Assembly (NCBI GenBank): GCA_050943675.1
Contig: JBMNPP010000002.1
Span: 1 to 43,543, forward strand
Direction of reading: 5' to 3'
DNA: 43,543 bases
Source: Brooklawnia sp050943675
Lineage (GTDB): Bacteria > Actinomycetota > Actinomycetes > Propionibacteriales > Propionibacteriaceae
The translations under genes and the position numbers were made by a program. The stretch's first letter is position 1; each line of letters begins with the position of its first letter. The notes under the pieces were generated by a model. That model was not told where the DNA came from. It did no database searches and saw only the letters and a program-made list of their open reading frames with translations. Below are positions 1 to 8,139 of this stretch, piece by piece.

Positions 1-1009
1 CGCGGAAGGCCTCGTAGAGCGCCTTCTGGTTGTCAGTCACCAGGGCAGCCTCGGTGACAGGTGCCAGGACCTCACGGAAGGCCTCGGCGTCCACCTCGTT
101 GTATTCGCTACCCAGCGCCTTGGTCTGCTCCTCGGCGTCGGCGACCTTGGCCAGCCACAGCTCGTTGAACTCGTCGACGGAGGCCAGGAACTCTTCCTGC
201 CAGATTTCCTTGTCCTCATCCGACCAGGTGTCCCAGACCTTCTTGCTGACGATGGTCAGGTCGGCGCCGATCAGGTGGCGGGTGTAGCTGAAGTACTTGG
301 CCACCTCGTTGTGCTTCATCGTGATGTACGAGACCTGGTTGTTCTCGGCACCGTCGATGACGCCGGTCTGCAGTGCGCTGTAGACCTCACCGAAGGCCAT
401 GGGTGAGGCAACCCCACCCATGCCCTCGATCATCTTGACCTGCATGTCAGTTTCCTGAACGCGGATCTTCAGGCCCTTCATGTCGTCCGGGGTGACGATC
501 GGGCGCTTGTTGTTGTAAACGCTGCGCTCGCCCTGGGTGTAGGCACCGGTGACGATCATGTTCTTGTCGGCCAGCGAGTTGTACAGCTCACCCATCAGCT
601 CGGGATCGTTGAGGGCCTCCATCTGGTGATCGACGCTGTCGAAGACCAGCGGCAGGTCAAGCACCTGGAAATCCGGGTTGAGGTTGACCAACTGCGGGGC
701 GGAAAGGCTCGCGATGTCGATGACGCCTTCCTGGAGCGAGACCATCGAGTCGGTCTGCGCGCCGAGCACGGCGTTGGCGTACACCTCGATGTTGATCCGG
801 CCGTCGGTGCGCTCGCGCATCCGCTCGCCCAGGTTGTTCAGGGCGATGTAGTTCGGGTGGTCCTCGGTCTGGTTGATCGACAGCTTGAGCTCGCGACCCA
901 ATTCCTGGGGTGCCTCAGTGCTCTCCGCCTGGCCCTGGCCGCCGCCACAGGCGCTCAACAGCATCAGGCCCGCGACGGCTGCGCCGACCAGTTTCTTGCT
1001 GAAACCCAT
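1..1009 (-). CDS. dctP: TRAP transporter substrate-binding lipoprotein, DctP family (3' end outside window)
   Basis: Extracytoplasmic solute receptor of a tripartite ATP-independent periplasmic (TRAP) transporter. Seen: the N-terminus is a lipoprotein signal (lysines, hydrophobic run, lipobox LSAC at about residues 18-21, then GGGQGQ), so the protein should be anchored outside the membrane. The body reads as a DctP-type receptor (NLNPDFQVLDLPLVF, GLKIRVQET, ALQTGVIDGAENN), and no frame break is visible over about 336 codons. An AAGGAGA ribosome site precedes ATG 1009. The reading frame is open to base 2, so the C-terminus and probably the DctQ/DctM membrane genes lie beyond the left edge. It sits downstream of and on the same strand as a LacI-type regulator, with its own promoter and operator between them. 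Substrate is unknown; the neighbouring quinate/shikimate dehydrogenase suggests a carboxylic acid such as quinate or shikimate (inference). Confidence 0.9.
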   Translation of the reverse strand, partial: MGFSKKLVGAAVAGLMLLSACGGGQGQAESTEAPQELGRELKLSINQTEDHPNYIALNNLGERMRERTDGRINIEVYANAVLGAQTDSMVSLQEGVIDIASLSAPQLVNLNPDFQVLDLPLVFDSVDHQMEALNDPELMGELYNSLADKNMIVTGAYTQGERSVYNNKRPIVTPDDMKGLKIRVQETDMQVKMIEGMGGVASPMAFGEVYSALQTGVIDGAENNQVSYITMKHNEVAKYFSYTRHLIGADLTIVSKKVWDTWSDEDKEIWQEEFLASVDEFNELWLAKVADAEEQTKALGSEYNEVDAEAFREVLAPVTEAALVTDNQKALYEAFR

Positions 1010-1067
1010 ATCTTGTCTCCTTGTATTTACAGGTTGGTTCTTCTTGTCGTGCTTGTTTGATCAATCT

Positions 1068-1096
1068 TTAGTAAAACGTTTTCCTATTAATGTCCA
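1068..1096 (-). promoter_or_regulatory. sigma-70-type promoter for dctP
   Basis: On the minus strand a -35 TGGACA (1096-1091) is followed after 17 bp by a -10 TACTAA (1073-1068), giving a start near 1061 and a leader of about 52 nt before the dctP ribosome site. The spacer and -10 are covered by the LacI-type palindrome at 1071-1084, as expected for direct repression. Confidence 0.55.
1071..1084. promoter_or_regulatory. LacI-family operator O1 in the dctP promoter
   Basis: The palindrome GTAAAACGTTTTCC has a perfect AAAACGTTTT core (1073-1082) with the central CG typical of LacI/GalR operators. It overlaps the spacer and -10 of the dctP promoter. A related site lies at the start of the regulator gene itself (2188-2199), so the regulator encoded next door is the natural candidate to bind both. 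Confidence 0.6.
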
Positions 1097-1120
1097 TGCG
1101 GTCGCTCTTCCTGTTGGTGG

Positions 1121-2203
1121 TCAGTTGCAGCCGCAACTGCGTCGGATAACCAGGCTCGGCTCGAGTAGTGAGAATTCGCGGGGCTCCGGCTCGCCCTCGG
1201 TGGCGGGGTGTAGTCGGCTGATTAGGCGTTGGGCAGCGGTCCTGCCCACCTCGCCGGTCGCGCCGTCCACGGTGGTCAACGCGATCTGGGCCAGGCGTGC
1301 GACCCAGATGTTGTCGAAGCCGATGATGGCAAGGTCTTGGGGCACCCGGATGCGCCGCTGTTCGCAGAAATCCAGCACCCCCATGGCGAGCAGGTCGCTG
1401 GCGACGAATACTGCCGAGGGGGAGTGGCCGGCGAACAACCGTTCTGCGACAGCGTAGCCCTCGGCCATCGTGGGGTAGCGGGCCTCGACCTCGCACTCGA
1501 TCATGTCGACCCCGGCCGCCTGGCAGACCTCTCGGTAGCCCGCGGCGCGCTGCGAGAACGAGGTGGCCACGCCAGGGCCCGAGATGAGCGCGATCTGGCG
1601 GTGGCCGTGCTCGACCAAGTGCGTGGTGGCCAGCGCGGCGCCCCTGGTGTTGTCGACCTGGACGCCATCGATGCTGCCCAGATCGGTGCCGCGCGAAACC
1701 ATCACCACTTCAGTGCCGTTCGCCATCACCTGCCGGACCGCCTCATTCGGCGGTGCTACCCCGAGGATCAGGCCGGCCACCCGCTGCTGGCGCATCGTGG
1801 CCAGGGCGCTGGATTCGCGCTCCGGATCGTGGTGGGTGGTGGCGACGGTCAGGCTGTAGCCCCGTTCGCCGGTCACTTCTTCGATGCCGGCGATGAGTTC
1901 GGGGTAGTACGGGTTGACGATGCTGGGCACCACGACGCCGATGATCTGGCTGCGCTGCCTGGCCAGCGCCCGAGCCGCGGCATTTGGCTGGTAGTCAAGC
2001 TCCTTGACTGCCGCCTTGATCTTCTTGCGGGTGTCCTCGGCAACGTAGTAGTCGCGGTTGCCGAAGTACTTCGACACCGTCGCAGTCGATACGCCGGCAC
2101 GCTTGGCAACGTCACCGATGGTGACGCGGCGGGGACGCTGCACTGGTGTGGTCTCGGGTTCCGGTGCGTCCCCACCAGGGTCGGTAGGAAAACGCTTTCG
2201 CAT
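1121..2203 (-). CDS. LacI/GalR-family transcriptional regulator
   Basis: A 360-residue repressor of normal family length. Seen: an N-terminal helix-turn-helix at about residues 27-50 (VTIGDVAKRAGVSTATVSKY), the hinge-helix signature YQPNAAARAL (71-80), then a periplasmic-binding-protein-like effector domain (IIGVVVPSIVNPYYPELIAG onward). About 25 residues precede the HTH and look disordered. No Shine-Dalgarno is present; a TAGAGT -10 hexamer lies 6 nt before ATG 2203, so the message is probably leaderless. It is divergent from a quinate/shikimate dehydrogenase and upstream of dctP; palindromic operators lie on both promoters, so it likely represses itself and both neighbours. The effector is unknown. 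Confidence 0.9.
   Translation of the reverse strand: MRKRFPTDPGGDAPEPETTPVQRPRRVTIGDVAKRAGVSTATVSKYFGNRDYYVAEDTRKKIKAAVKELDYQPNAAARALARQRSQIIGVVVPSIVNPYYPELIAGIEEVTGERGYSLTVATTHHDPERESSALATMRQQRVAGLILGVAPPNEAVRQVMANGTEVVMVSRGTDLGSIDGVQVDNTRGAALATTHLVEHGHRQIALISGPGVATSFSQRAAGYREVCQAAGVDMIECEVEARYPTMAEGYAVAERLFAGHSPSAVFVASDLLAMGVLDFCEQRRIRVPQDLAIIGFDNIWVARLAQIALTTVDGATGEVGRTAAQRLISRLHPATEGEPEPREFSLLEPSLVIRRSCGCN
2188..2199. promoter_or_regulatory. LacI-family operator O2 at the lacI/ydiB divergent promoter
   Basis: GAAAACGCTTTC is a near-perfect palindrome with a central CG. It lies inside the first codons of the regulator gene. Relative to the predicted leaderless starts it covers about -33 to -22 of the dehydrogenase promoter and +5 to +16 of the regulator transcript, so one bound repressor could block both. 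Confidence 0.6.
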
Positions 2204-2208
2204 GTGTG

Positions 2209-2215
2209 TACTCTA
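2209..2215. promoter_or_regulatory. shared symmetric -10 element of two divergent leaderless promoters
   Basis: TACTCTA reads TACTCT on the plus strand (2209-2214) and TAGAGT on the minus strand (2215-2210), both TANNNT. Each hexamer is exactly 6 nt from an ATG: 2221 for ydiB and 2203 for lacI. The predicted starts would be 18 bp apart and coincide with the start codons. On the minus strand a TTGACG (2240-2235) could act as a -35 with a long 19-bp spacer. Confidence 0.55.
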
Positions 2216-2220
2216 CTGCC

Positions 2221-3108
2221 ATGAGATCCGGATCCGTCAACCCTCCAGCCGACGTGACTGCCGCCACCGAGGTAATCGCAATCCTCGGCTCGCCCATCAA
2301 GCAGGCCATGTCGCCCTCAATCCACAACGCCTCATTCCGTCAACTGGGTATTGATTGCGTCTGCATCGGTGCGGACGTCCTGCCCGACAAGGTCGAGGCC
2401 GCTGTCGCGGGCGCCCGGGCGATGGGCATGGCCGGATTGATCGTGACCATGCCTGACAAGGCCGAGGTGATCAAGCACCTGGACGGACTCTCCCCGGCAG
2501 CCGAACTGATGGGTGCGGTGAACATCATCGTCCGTGAGGGTGACCGCTTCATTGGGCACAACACTGATGGTGCCGGGTTCATGCGCGCGGTCGCCGAGGC
2601 CGGCATCGACATGGCAGGCCAGAAGATGACCCTCATCGGCACCGGCGGTGCTGGCTCGGCCATCTCCACCCAGGCAGCCCTTGACGGGGTCAGCGAGCTT
2701 TCGGTGTTCAACCTGGTTGACGCATTCTTCGAGCCCGCCGCCCAGCGGTTGGCCGAACTGGCCGAGCGCACCGGCGCCCGGGTGAAGCTGTACGACCTGG
2801 CCGACAGCGATGAACTGGCCCGCCAGATCGCCGACAGCCGCCTGGTCGTGGACGCCACCAAGGCCGGCATGGCTCCTCTGATCGACCACTCCAATATCGA
2901 AGCCGCCTGGCTGCGTCCGGGCCTGGCCGTTGCCGACACCGTCTATGTGCCGCGCGAAACCAAACTGCTGAAGCTCGCCGACCAGGCCGGTGCGACCCCG
3001 ATCAGTGGTCTGGGGATGCTGCTGTGGCAGGCCGCGCTGGCCGAGAAGCTGTGGTTCGACGTCGACATGTCGGTGCCCTATATCGAGGAACTCTTCTTCT
3101 CGTCGTAA
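2221..3108 (+). CDS. ydiB: quinate/shikimate 5-dehydrogenase, YdiB-like
   Basis: NAD(P)-dependent oxidation of shikimate or quinate (or reduction of the dehydro forms). Seen over 295 residues: the substrate motif GSPIKQAMSPSIHN (23-36), catalytic Lys80 in VTMPDK, Asn101, Asp116 in HNTDG, a Rossmann loop GTGGAGSA (140-147), and the C-terminal GMLLWQ. The TMPDK and LLWQ versions resemble E. coli YdiB more than biosynthetic AroE, so a catabolic or dual-substrate role is likely. I chose ATG 2221 because a TACTCT -10 lies 6 nt upstream and there is no ribosome site; a GTG at 2206 is in frame but would fall inside the -10 region. Divergent from the LacI-type regulator and likely co-regulated with the TRAP system. 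The 3' end overlaps the convergent nnrE by 31 bp. Confidence 0.88.
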   Translation: MRSGSVNPPADVTAATEVIAILGSPIKQAMSPSIHNASFRQLGIDCVCIGADVLPDKVEAAVAGARAMGMAGLIVTMPDKAEVIKHLDGLSPAAELMGAVNIIVREGDRFIGHNTDGAGFMRAVAEAGIDMAGQKMTLIGTGGAGSAISTQAALDGVSELSVFNLVDAFFEPAAQRLAELAERTGARVKLYDLADSDELARQIADSRLVVDATKAGMAPLIDHSNIEAAWLRPGLAVADTVYVPRETKLLKLADQAGATPISGLGMLLWQAALAEKLWFDVDMSVPYIEELFFSS

Positions 3109-3767
3109 TTCCGAGATTTCAAGAAGTTGGTCAAAGTGCCAGGTGGTAGAGCCACCCCGATGTCGACCAGTTCCACCCGCCCGCAGGCGGACGCCGCTGG
3201 CTCGGCGACGTGCGCGAGCTTTTTCGCGATGAAGGTTACCGTCAGGTCTGCGACGAAACTCTCGTGGCCTTCGCCGGAATCAGCTACTAGCCCGGACGGG
3301 ATGTCGACGGCCAGCACGGGTATGCCAGTGGCCTGAGCGGCCCGGGCAACCGCTGCTACATCGGCGGTGAGCCCGGGGCGTCCACCCAGGCCCGAGACAC
3401 CGTCGATGAGTAAGCCGGCATTCGAGCACAGTTGGAGCGCATCCTCGGAATCCATCAGGACGGCACCGACAGCCAGGGCTGCGGCCAAACCATCATGGTG
3501 CGTCGTCCCGGCCACCGGCCACACCCAGATCGGCATATCGACCCCGGTCAGTTCAGGCAGGCCGGCCGCAGCGAACAGCGCATCACCGGCGTTGTTGCCG
3601 GGCCCGGCAACAACCAGCACACCCAGCCGCTCGCGGCCAGCCAGCAGTTCAGCGCTGCTCTGCGCCACCGCGGCTGCGGCCAGACCCATCAGGTCGCCGC
3701 CAGGGTGCGCCGCGAACCATGCGGCCTCGGCGTCACGGATTGATTGAGCAGTTGCGATCGGCTCCAT
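3078..3767 (-). CDS. nnrE: NAD(P)H-hydrate epimerase (YjeF N-terminal domain only)
   Basis: Repairs damaged nicotinamide cofactor by interconverting the R and S epimers of NAD(P)HX. Seen over 229 residues: the YjeF_N phosphate-binding loop GPGNNAGDAL, the GVSGLGGRPG segment, and VLAVDIPSG carrying the expected catalytic Asp. The ADP-dependent dehydratase domain that is often fused behind it is absent, so it must be encoded elsewhere. ATG 3767 is preferred: TAGCGT (3780-3775) lies 7 nt upstream, fitting a leaderless message. GTG 3776 would add three residues but has no ribosome site either. The stop lies within the 3' end of the convergent ydiB gene. Confidence 0.82.
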   Translation of the reverse strand: MEPIATAQSIRDAEAAWFAAHPGGDLMGLAAAAVAQSSAELLAGRERLGVLVVAGPGNNAGDALFAAAGLPELTGVDMPIWVWPVAGTTHHDGLAAALAVGAVLMDSEDALQLCSNAGLLIDGVSGLGGRPGLTADVAAVARAAQATGIPVLAVDIPSGLVADSGEGHESFVADLTVTFIAKKLAHVAEPAASACGRVELVDIGVALPPGTLTNFLKSRNYDEKKSSSI

Positions 3768-3787
3768 GGGTTTCACGCTAGTCGTGG

Positions 3788-3817
3788 TTGACCTCTGTGA
3801 GAGGAGTGTCTTACTCT
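3788..3817 (+). promoter_or_regulatory. candidate promoter of the dms operon
   Basis: TTGACC (3788-3793) and TACTCT (3812-3817) are separated by 18 bp, giving a leader of about 115 nt before dmsA. I see no convincing FNR/CRP-type palindrome in the leader, so any oxygen control is not visible here. Confidence 0.4.
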
Positions 3818-3939
3818 GGCGATGCCACGTCTACTAGGTGCATTGAGGCCCTGGTAGGCGCTGGTGACGCAGATTGAACCGGGGGGATCGTCTTCGTCCT
3901 CGACGACGTAGTTGAGCGTGCGTAGAGACGGGATGCAGT

Positions 3940-6391
3940 ATGACAAGTTCTGTTGACCTTGACAGGCGATCGTTTTTGAAGTGGTCCGCCGTCGTTGCGG
4001 GAGGATCTGCTGCTGCTGGCGGCTTGACAGCCGTGCTGCCGCAGGCGAGCGCCAACGAGGCACCCGGCGACGGGATGGCCGACGCTGATGCGACCGTCTG
4101 GGGCGCCTGCATGGTGAACTGCCACTGCCGCTGCCCGCTCAGGTTCCAGGTGAAGGACGGCGTGATCGTGCGCGTCCTGCCAGACAATACCGGCAGCGAC
4201 GATGAGATCGGCGAACACCGCATTCCAGCCTGCGTGCGTGGTCGCTCGATCAGGCACCGCATCTACCATCCCGATCGGCTGCGCACCCCGCTCAAGCGCA
4301 AGGAGGGCACCAGGCGCGGCGACGACCAGTGGGAGGAGATCAGTTGGGACCAGGCCCTCGACGAGATCGCCGAGAAATACAAGCAGATCCTGACCGACTA
4401 CGGCCCCGAATCAGCATATGGTGGCCGCCACCGGGCGGGTATCCGGCAATATCACCAACAGCTATTTCAATGGTGGGGCGCTGGCACGCTTTGTGAACAT
4501 GAACGGTGGCCACCTGCCGGTTTACGGTGACTACTCGACAGGCGGCATCACCGAGGCCATGCGGCTGATGTTCGGTGCGAACTTCGACAGCAACTCCTCC
4601 GACGACCTGATGAACAGCAGATTGCTGGTGCTGTGGGGTCACAATCCGCTTGAGACGCTGATGTCGGGCTCTTCGGAGGCGTTCTACCTGCAGAAGATCA
4701 AGCGTGAAACCAATCTGCCGGTCGTGATTGTTGATCCGCGATCAACTGACAGCGTCCAGTTGCTGGCAGATATGCATATCGCACCGAAGCCCGGCACTGA
4801 TGCCGCACTGGTTGCCGGACTGGCCCATGTACTGATCACCGAAAACCTGTTTGACCAGGCGTTCCTTGACAAGTACTGCGTCGGTTTCGATGAAGACCAT
4901 ATGCCTGACGGTGCGCCGGCGAATGCGTCCTACCGCTCATATATCGAGGGCAAGGGGGCCGATGGCGTCGAGAAGACCCCCGAATGGGCATCGCAGGTGA
5001 CAGGTGTTCCGGTCGACCAGATCATCAGGTTCGCTCGCCTGCTCGGCACCACCAAGCCGGTCGCCATCCAGCAGGGCCTGGGCCCGCAGCGGCACGCCAA
5101 CGGCGAGAACCAGTCCGGGGCAGTCATGACGCTGAACGCCATGCTGGGCATGGTCGGCCTGCCCGGTGGTGGCACCGGAACATACACCGGCGCGAGCCGA
5201 CTCGATATGGCCAAGCCGTTTGACTCGTACACCAACTCCAACACCAAGGCGATATCGCACTTCTCATGGGTCAACGCCATCGACCACGGCACCGAGATGG
5301 GGCCTTCCGAGGGCATGCGCGACTGGGATTCCGACGGCAATCTGATAGATGACGCGCGGCTGGACGTCCCGATCAAGGCGATGTGGGCGTACGCGTAGAA
5401 CACGATCATCAACCAGCATTCCGAGATCAGGAATACCCTCGACGTGCTGCGCGACGATTCGAAGTGCGAATTGATCGTCGTCATCGACATGATGATGACT
5501 TCGTCGGCGCGAGTGGCTGATTACGTCCTGCCGGGTGTATCGAATGCCGAGGAAGAAGACCTTGCAGCCCAGGGCCTGGCAGCGAATATGGGGTACGCGA
5601 TCCTGAACAACAAGGTGATCGAGCCTTACCAGGAATCGCGTGGTATTTACGAGATCGCTTCGGGTCTTGCGGAACGCTTCGGCCAACTGGATGAATTCAC
5701 TGAGGGCAGGACTCATGAAGAGTGGGTCAAGGAAACCGTTGAGGCCTCCCGCAAGATCAATCCGGGAATGCCGTCCTATGAGGAATTGAAGGACATCGGA
5801 ATCTGGAAGAAGGCCAACCCACCCAGGATTGCGCTGCAGGAATTCCGGGACGACCCGGAAGCGAACCCGCTACCCATGGCTTCAGGCAAGATCGAGCTGT
5901 ATTCGGCCGAGGTTGAAAAGAAGATGGCGACCTGGCAATTGCCCGAAGGTGATGTGATCGCTCCGGTGGCTGCGCATGTGGATACCTGGGAGGGTGCCCA
6001 AGAGGCCAGCCAGAGCCGGAAGTACCCGCTGCAGATGATCACCCACCACTTCAAGGGCCGCACCCACACCTCGTACGCCAATGTCGAGTGGCTGATCGAG
6101 GCGCACCCGCAGCAGATCTGGATGAGCCAGGTGGACGCCCGCGAATGGGGTATCACCAATCGCGACACCGTCGAGATCTTCAATGATCGCGGGCGGATGC
6201 GGATTCCGGCCTACGTCACGCCGAGGATGCATCCGGGGGTGGTGTCGCTGCCTGAAAATGCCTGGTACCTGCCCGACAAGGACGGGGTGGACACAGGTGG
6301 TTGCCCGAACACACTGACGCGCAACCGGCCGTCCGCACTTGCGAAGACGAACCCGCAATACACAAATCTCGTTCAGATCGAGAAGGTTTAG
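3940..6391 (+). pseudogene. dmsA: dimethyl sulfoxide reductase-type molybdopterin subunit, disrupted by a frameshift and an in-frame TAG
   Basis: Catalytic subunit of a DmsABC-type anaerobic S-/N-oxide reductase. Seen: a twin-arginine signal (DRRSFLKW then a hydrophobic stretch), the [4Fe-4S] cysteines (CMVNCHCRC, later ACVRGRS), and the YGDYS segment that carries the Mo-ligating Ser in this family. The frame is +1 until about 4420, where one extra G in TATGGTGG moves the homologous sequence (VAATGRVSGNITNSYFNGG) into the next frame. It then reads to a TAG at 5396-5398, where relatives have a conserved Gly (NYAGN in E. coli DmsA). Homology resumes at once (NTIINQHSEI) and continues to the usual C-terminus. 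Translation from 3940 alone gives 196 residues. Two lesions with otherwise intact homology suggest recent inactivation or sequence error. dmsB and dmsC are intact. Confidence 0.85.
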
Positions 6392-6404
6392 GAAGGTTTG
6401 AATC

Positions 6405-7025
6405 ATGACTGAACGACTCGGGTTCTATTTCGACCAGACACTGTGCACGGGCTGCAAGGCCTGCCAGATCGCCTGCAAGGACAAGCACGACACACCCCTG
6501 GGGGTGAACTGGCGCCGCGTGGTGGAGTATTCCGGCGGTTCGTGGCTGGCAGACGGCGACACCTACACTTCGCAGGTGTTCGGCTACTACACCTCGGTGG
6601 CCTGCAACCACTGCGAGAACGCGGTCTGCGTCCAGGTCTGCCCGACCACTGCGATGACCCGCCGTGACGACGGAACCATCTTCGTGGACGACAACAAGTG
6701 TGTCGGCTGCAGGTACTGCGAGTGGGCCTGCCCGTACTCTGCGCCCCAGTTCAATGCTGAAACAGGGCACATGTCGAAGTGCGATCTTTGCTACGACTAC
6801 CGCGAGACCGGGCAGGACCCGGCCTGCGTCTCCGCGTGCCCGTCGCGGGCCCTGGATTGGGGGCCGCTCGCCGAGCTGCAAGAGAGGTATCCGGGCGGCA
6901 CGAACGAGGTCGCGCCGTTGCCGGCGGCGTCCTTCACCGAACCGAACCTGTTGATCAATCCGCACCGCAGTGCCCAGCCCGTCGAGGCTGGCACGGGGAC
7001 CATCATGAACCCGAAGGAGATCTGA
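6405..7025 (+). CDS. dmsB: DMSO reductase iron-sulfur electron-transfer subunit
   Basis: Carries electrons from the membrane anchor to the molybdenum subunit. Seen over 206 residues: four ferredoxin-type cysteine groups, C14/17/20/24, C67/70/75/79, C99/102/105/109 and C126/129/141/145, as expected for four [4Fe-4S] clusters. Start ATG 6405 has an AGGAAGG ribosome site; the gene begins 13 bp after the dmsA stop and is followed 2 bp later by dmsC, so it is in one operon. The frame is intact, in contrast to dmsA. Confidence 0.93.
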   Translation: MTERLGFYFDQTLCTGCKACQIACKDKHDTPLGVNWRRVVEYSGGSWLADGDTYTSQVFGYYTSVACNHCENAVCVQVCPTTAMTRRDDGTIFVDDNKCVGCRYCEWACPYSAPQFNAETGHMSKCDLCYDYRETGQDPACVSACPSRALDWGPLAELQERYPGGTNEVAPLPAASFTEPNLLINPHRSAQPVEAGTGTIMNPKEI

Positions 7026-7027
7026 TC

Positions 7028-8050
7028 ATGGCTATTGGCGAGGCCCCGATGATCTTCTTCACCGTCATCACGCAGATGTGCGTGGGCATGTTCATCGTGC
7101 TCGGTGCGATCCAGACGATCGGTGCGATGCGCTACCCGGCCAAGGTCATCGACCGCCTGGCCGATCCGGCACTCTTCGCGATCGGCCCGGCGATGATCCT
7201 GGGACTGCTGGTGTCAATGCTGCACATGCACGACGTCACCAACATGTTCAACGTGATCAGGCACTGGGATTCCAGCTGGTTGTCGCGCGAGATCCTGTTC
7301 GGTATCGGTTTCGCGGCCCTCGGCTTCCTGTTCTGCATCATGCAGGTGCTGAAGCTCGGCTCGGTGCGGCTGCGTCAGGTTGTCGCGGTGCTCACCGCAG
7401 TAGTGGGGGTCGGGCTGGTCGTTGCGCAGGCGCAGATCTATTACTCACTGGCCACCATCCCGGCCTGGCACCACTGGGCGACCTGGGTGCAGTTCTTCGG
7501 CACAGCTCTGCTGTTGGGCTCGCTTGGTGTTGGGACGACCTTCGTCCTGCTCATCCACAAGCGTGACCGCCGCGTTGCCAGGATGAGCCAGAGCGAGATC
7601 GCCCAGCTGGACGAATCCCACGAATCCGGCAGCCTGTCGGAAAAGGTGCGTGACTTCTTCACTGACAGGCACCTGACCGATTCGGCCACGCGTGAACAGG
7701 TCGACTCACTGTTGACCACTGCCGTGCGTTCGGTGGTTTCGGTGGCCATCGTGGCTGCCGGGGTCATCCTTATCGCGATGCAGATCTATGTGCCGGACTT
7801 GGCGCAGTCCGGACTGTCCGGTCTGGAGGCCGCCGACAGCTACGCCACCGGTTTCGCGATGGTACGTTTCGCGCTGCTGGTTGCCGGTGCCCTGGTGCTT
7901 GGTCTTGCCGCATTCTTCTTCGTTGGTGCCAGCCCGAAGAAGCTCGGCCTGGTCGCCGCCATCCTGGGTTCGGCATTCATCCTGGTGTTGATCAGCGAGT
8001 TCATGGGGCGAGCACTGTTCTATGGGGCGATGACCGCAGTGGGCATCTGA
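7028..8050 (+). CDS. dmsC: DMSO reductase membrane anchor subunit
   Basis: Integral membrane subunit that oxidises menaquinol and passes electrons to DmsB. Seen over 340 residues: about eight hydrophobic segments starting at MIFFTVITQMCVGMFIVLGA, with a charged loop of about 65 residues (KRDRRVARMSQSE onward) splitting the membrane segments. The start ATG 7028 follows GAAGGAGA with good spacing; an upstream extension in the same frame is only the shadow of dmsB. Last gene of the dms operon. Sequence divergence is normal for this subunit; identity rests on topology, length and position. Confidence 0.88.
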   Translation: MAIGEAPMIFFTVITQMCVGMFIVLGAIQTIGAMRYPAKVIDRLADPALFAIGPAMILGLLVSMLHMHDVTNMFNVIRHWDSSWLSREILFGIGFAALGFLFCIMQVLKLGSVRLRQVVAVLTAVVGVGLVVAQAQIYYSLATIPAWHHWATWVQFFGTALLLGSLGVGTTFVLLIHKRDRRVARMSQSEIAQLDESHESGSLSEKVRDFFTDRHLTDSATREQVDSLLTTAVRSVVSVAIVAAGVILIAMQIYVPDLAQSGLSGLEAADSYATGFAMVRFALLVAGALVLGLAAFFFVGASPKKLGLVAAILGSAFILVLISEFMGRALFYGAMTAVGI

Positions 8051-8092
8051 CCCGGCAGCCACGCAGGGAGTATTGGCACGTAAAATGTCAGA

Positions 8093-8112
8093 AGGCCCGA
8101 CCCCGAGGGCCT
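8093..8112 (+). terminator. short hairpin between dmsC and the SDR gene
   Basis: AGGCCC (8093-8098) pairs with GGGCCT (8107-8112) across an 8-nt loop. There is no U-run, so it could be a weak terminator for the dms operon or a leader structure of the next gene. A TAAAAT at 8081-8086 could be a -10 for the SDR gene. Confidence 0.3.
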
Positions 8113-8139
8113 GATTCCCGTGGTACCGAAGGAGTTGCC

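Noticed and set aside
4411..4430. Programmed frameshift in dmsA
   Set aside because: The sequence TATGGTGG has no slippery heptamer, no stop codon in the shift window and no obvious stimulator; a second lesion follows.
5396..5398. TAG in dmsA as a recoded (pyrrolysine or readthrough) codon
   Set aside because: The site is a conserved Gly in relatives, no pyl genes or special downstream structure are visible, and the same gene also has a frameshift; decay or error is simpler.
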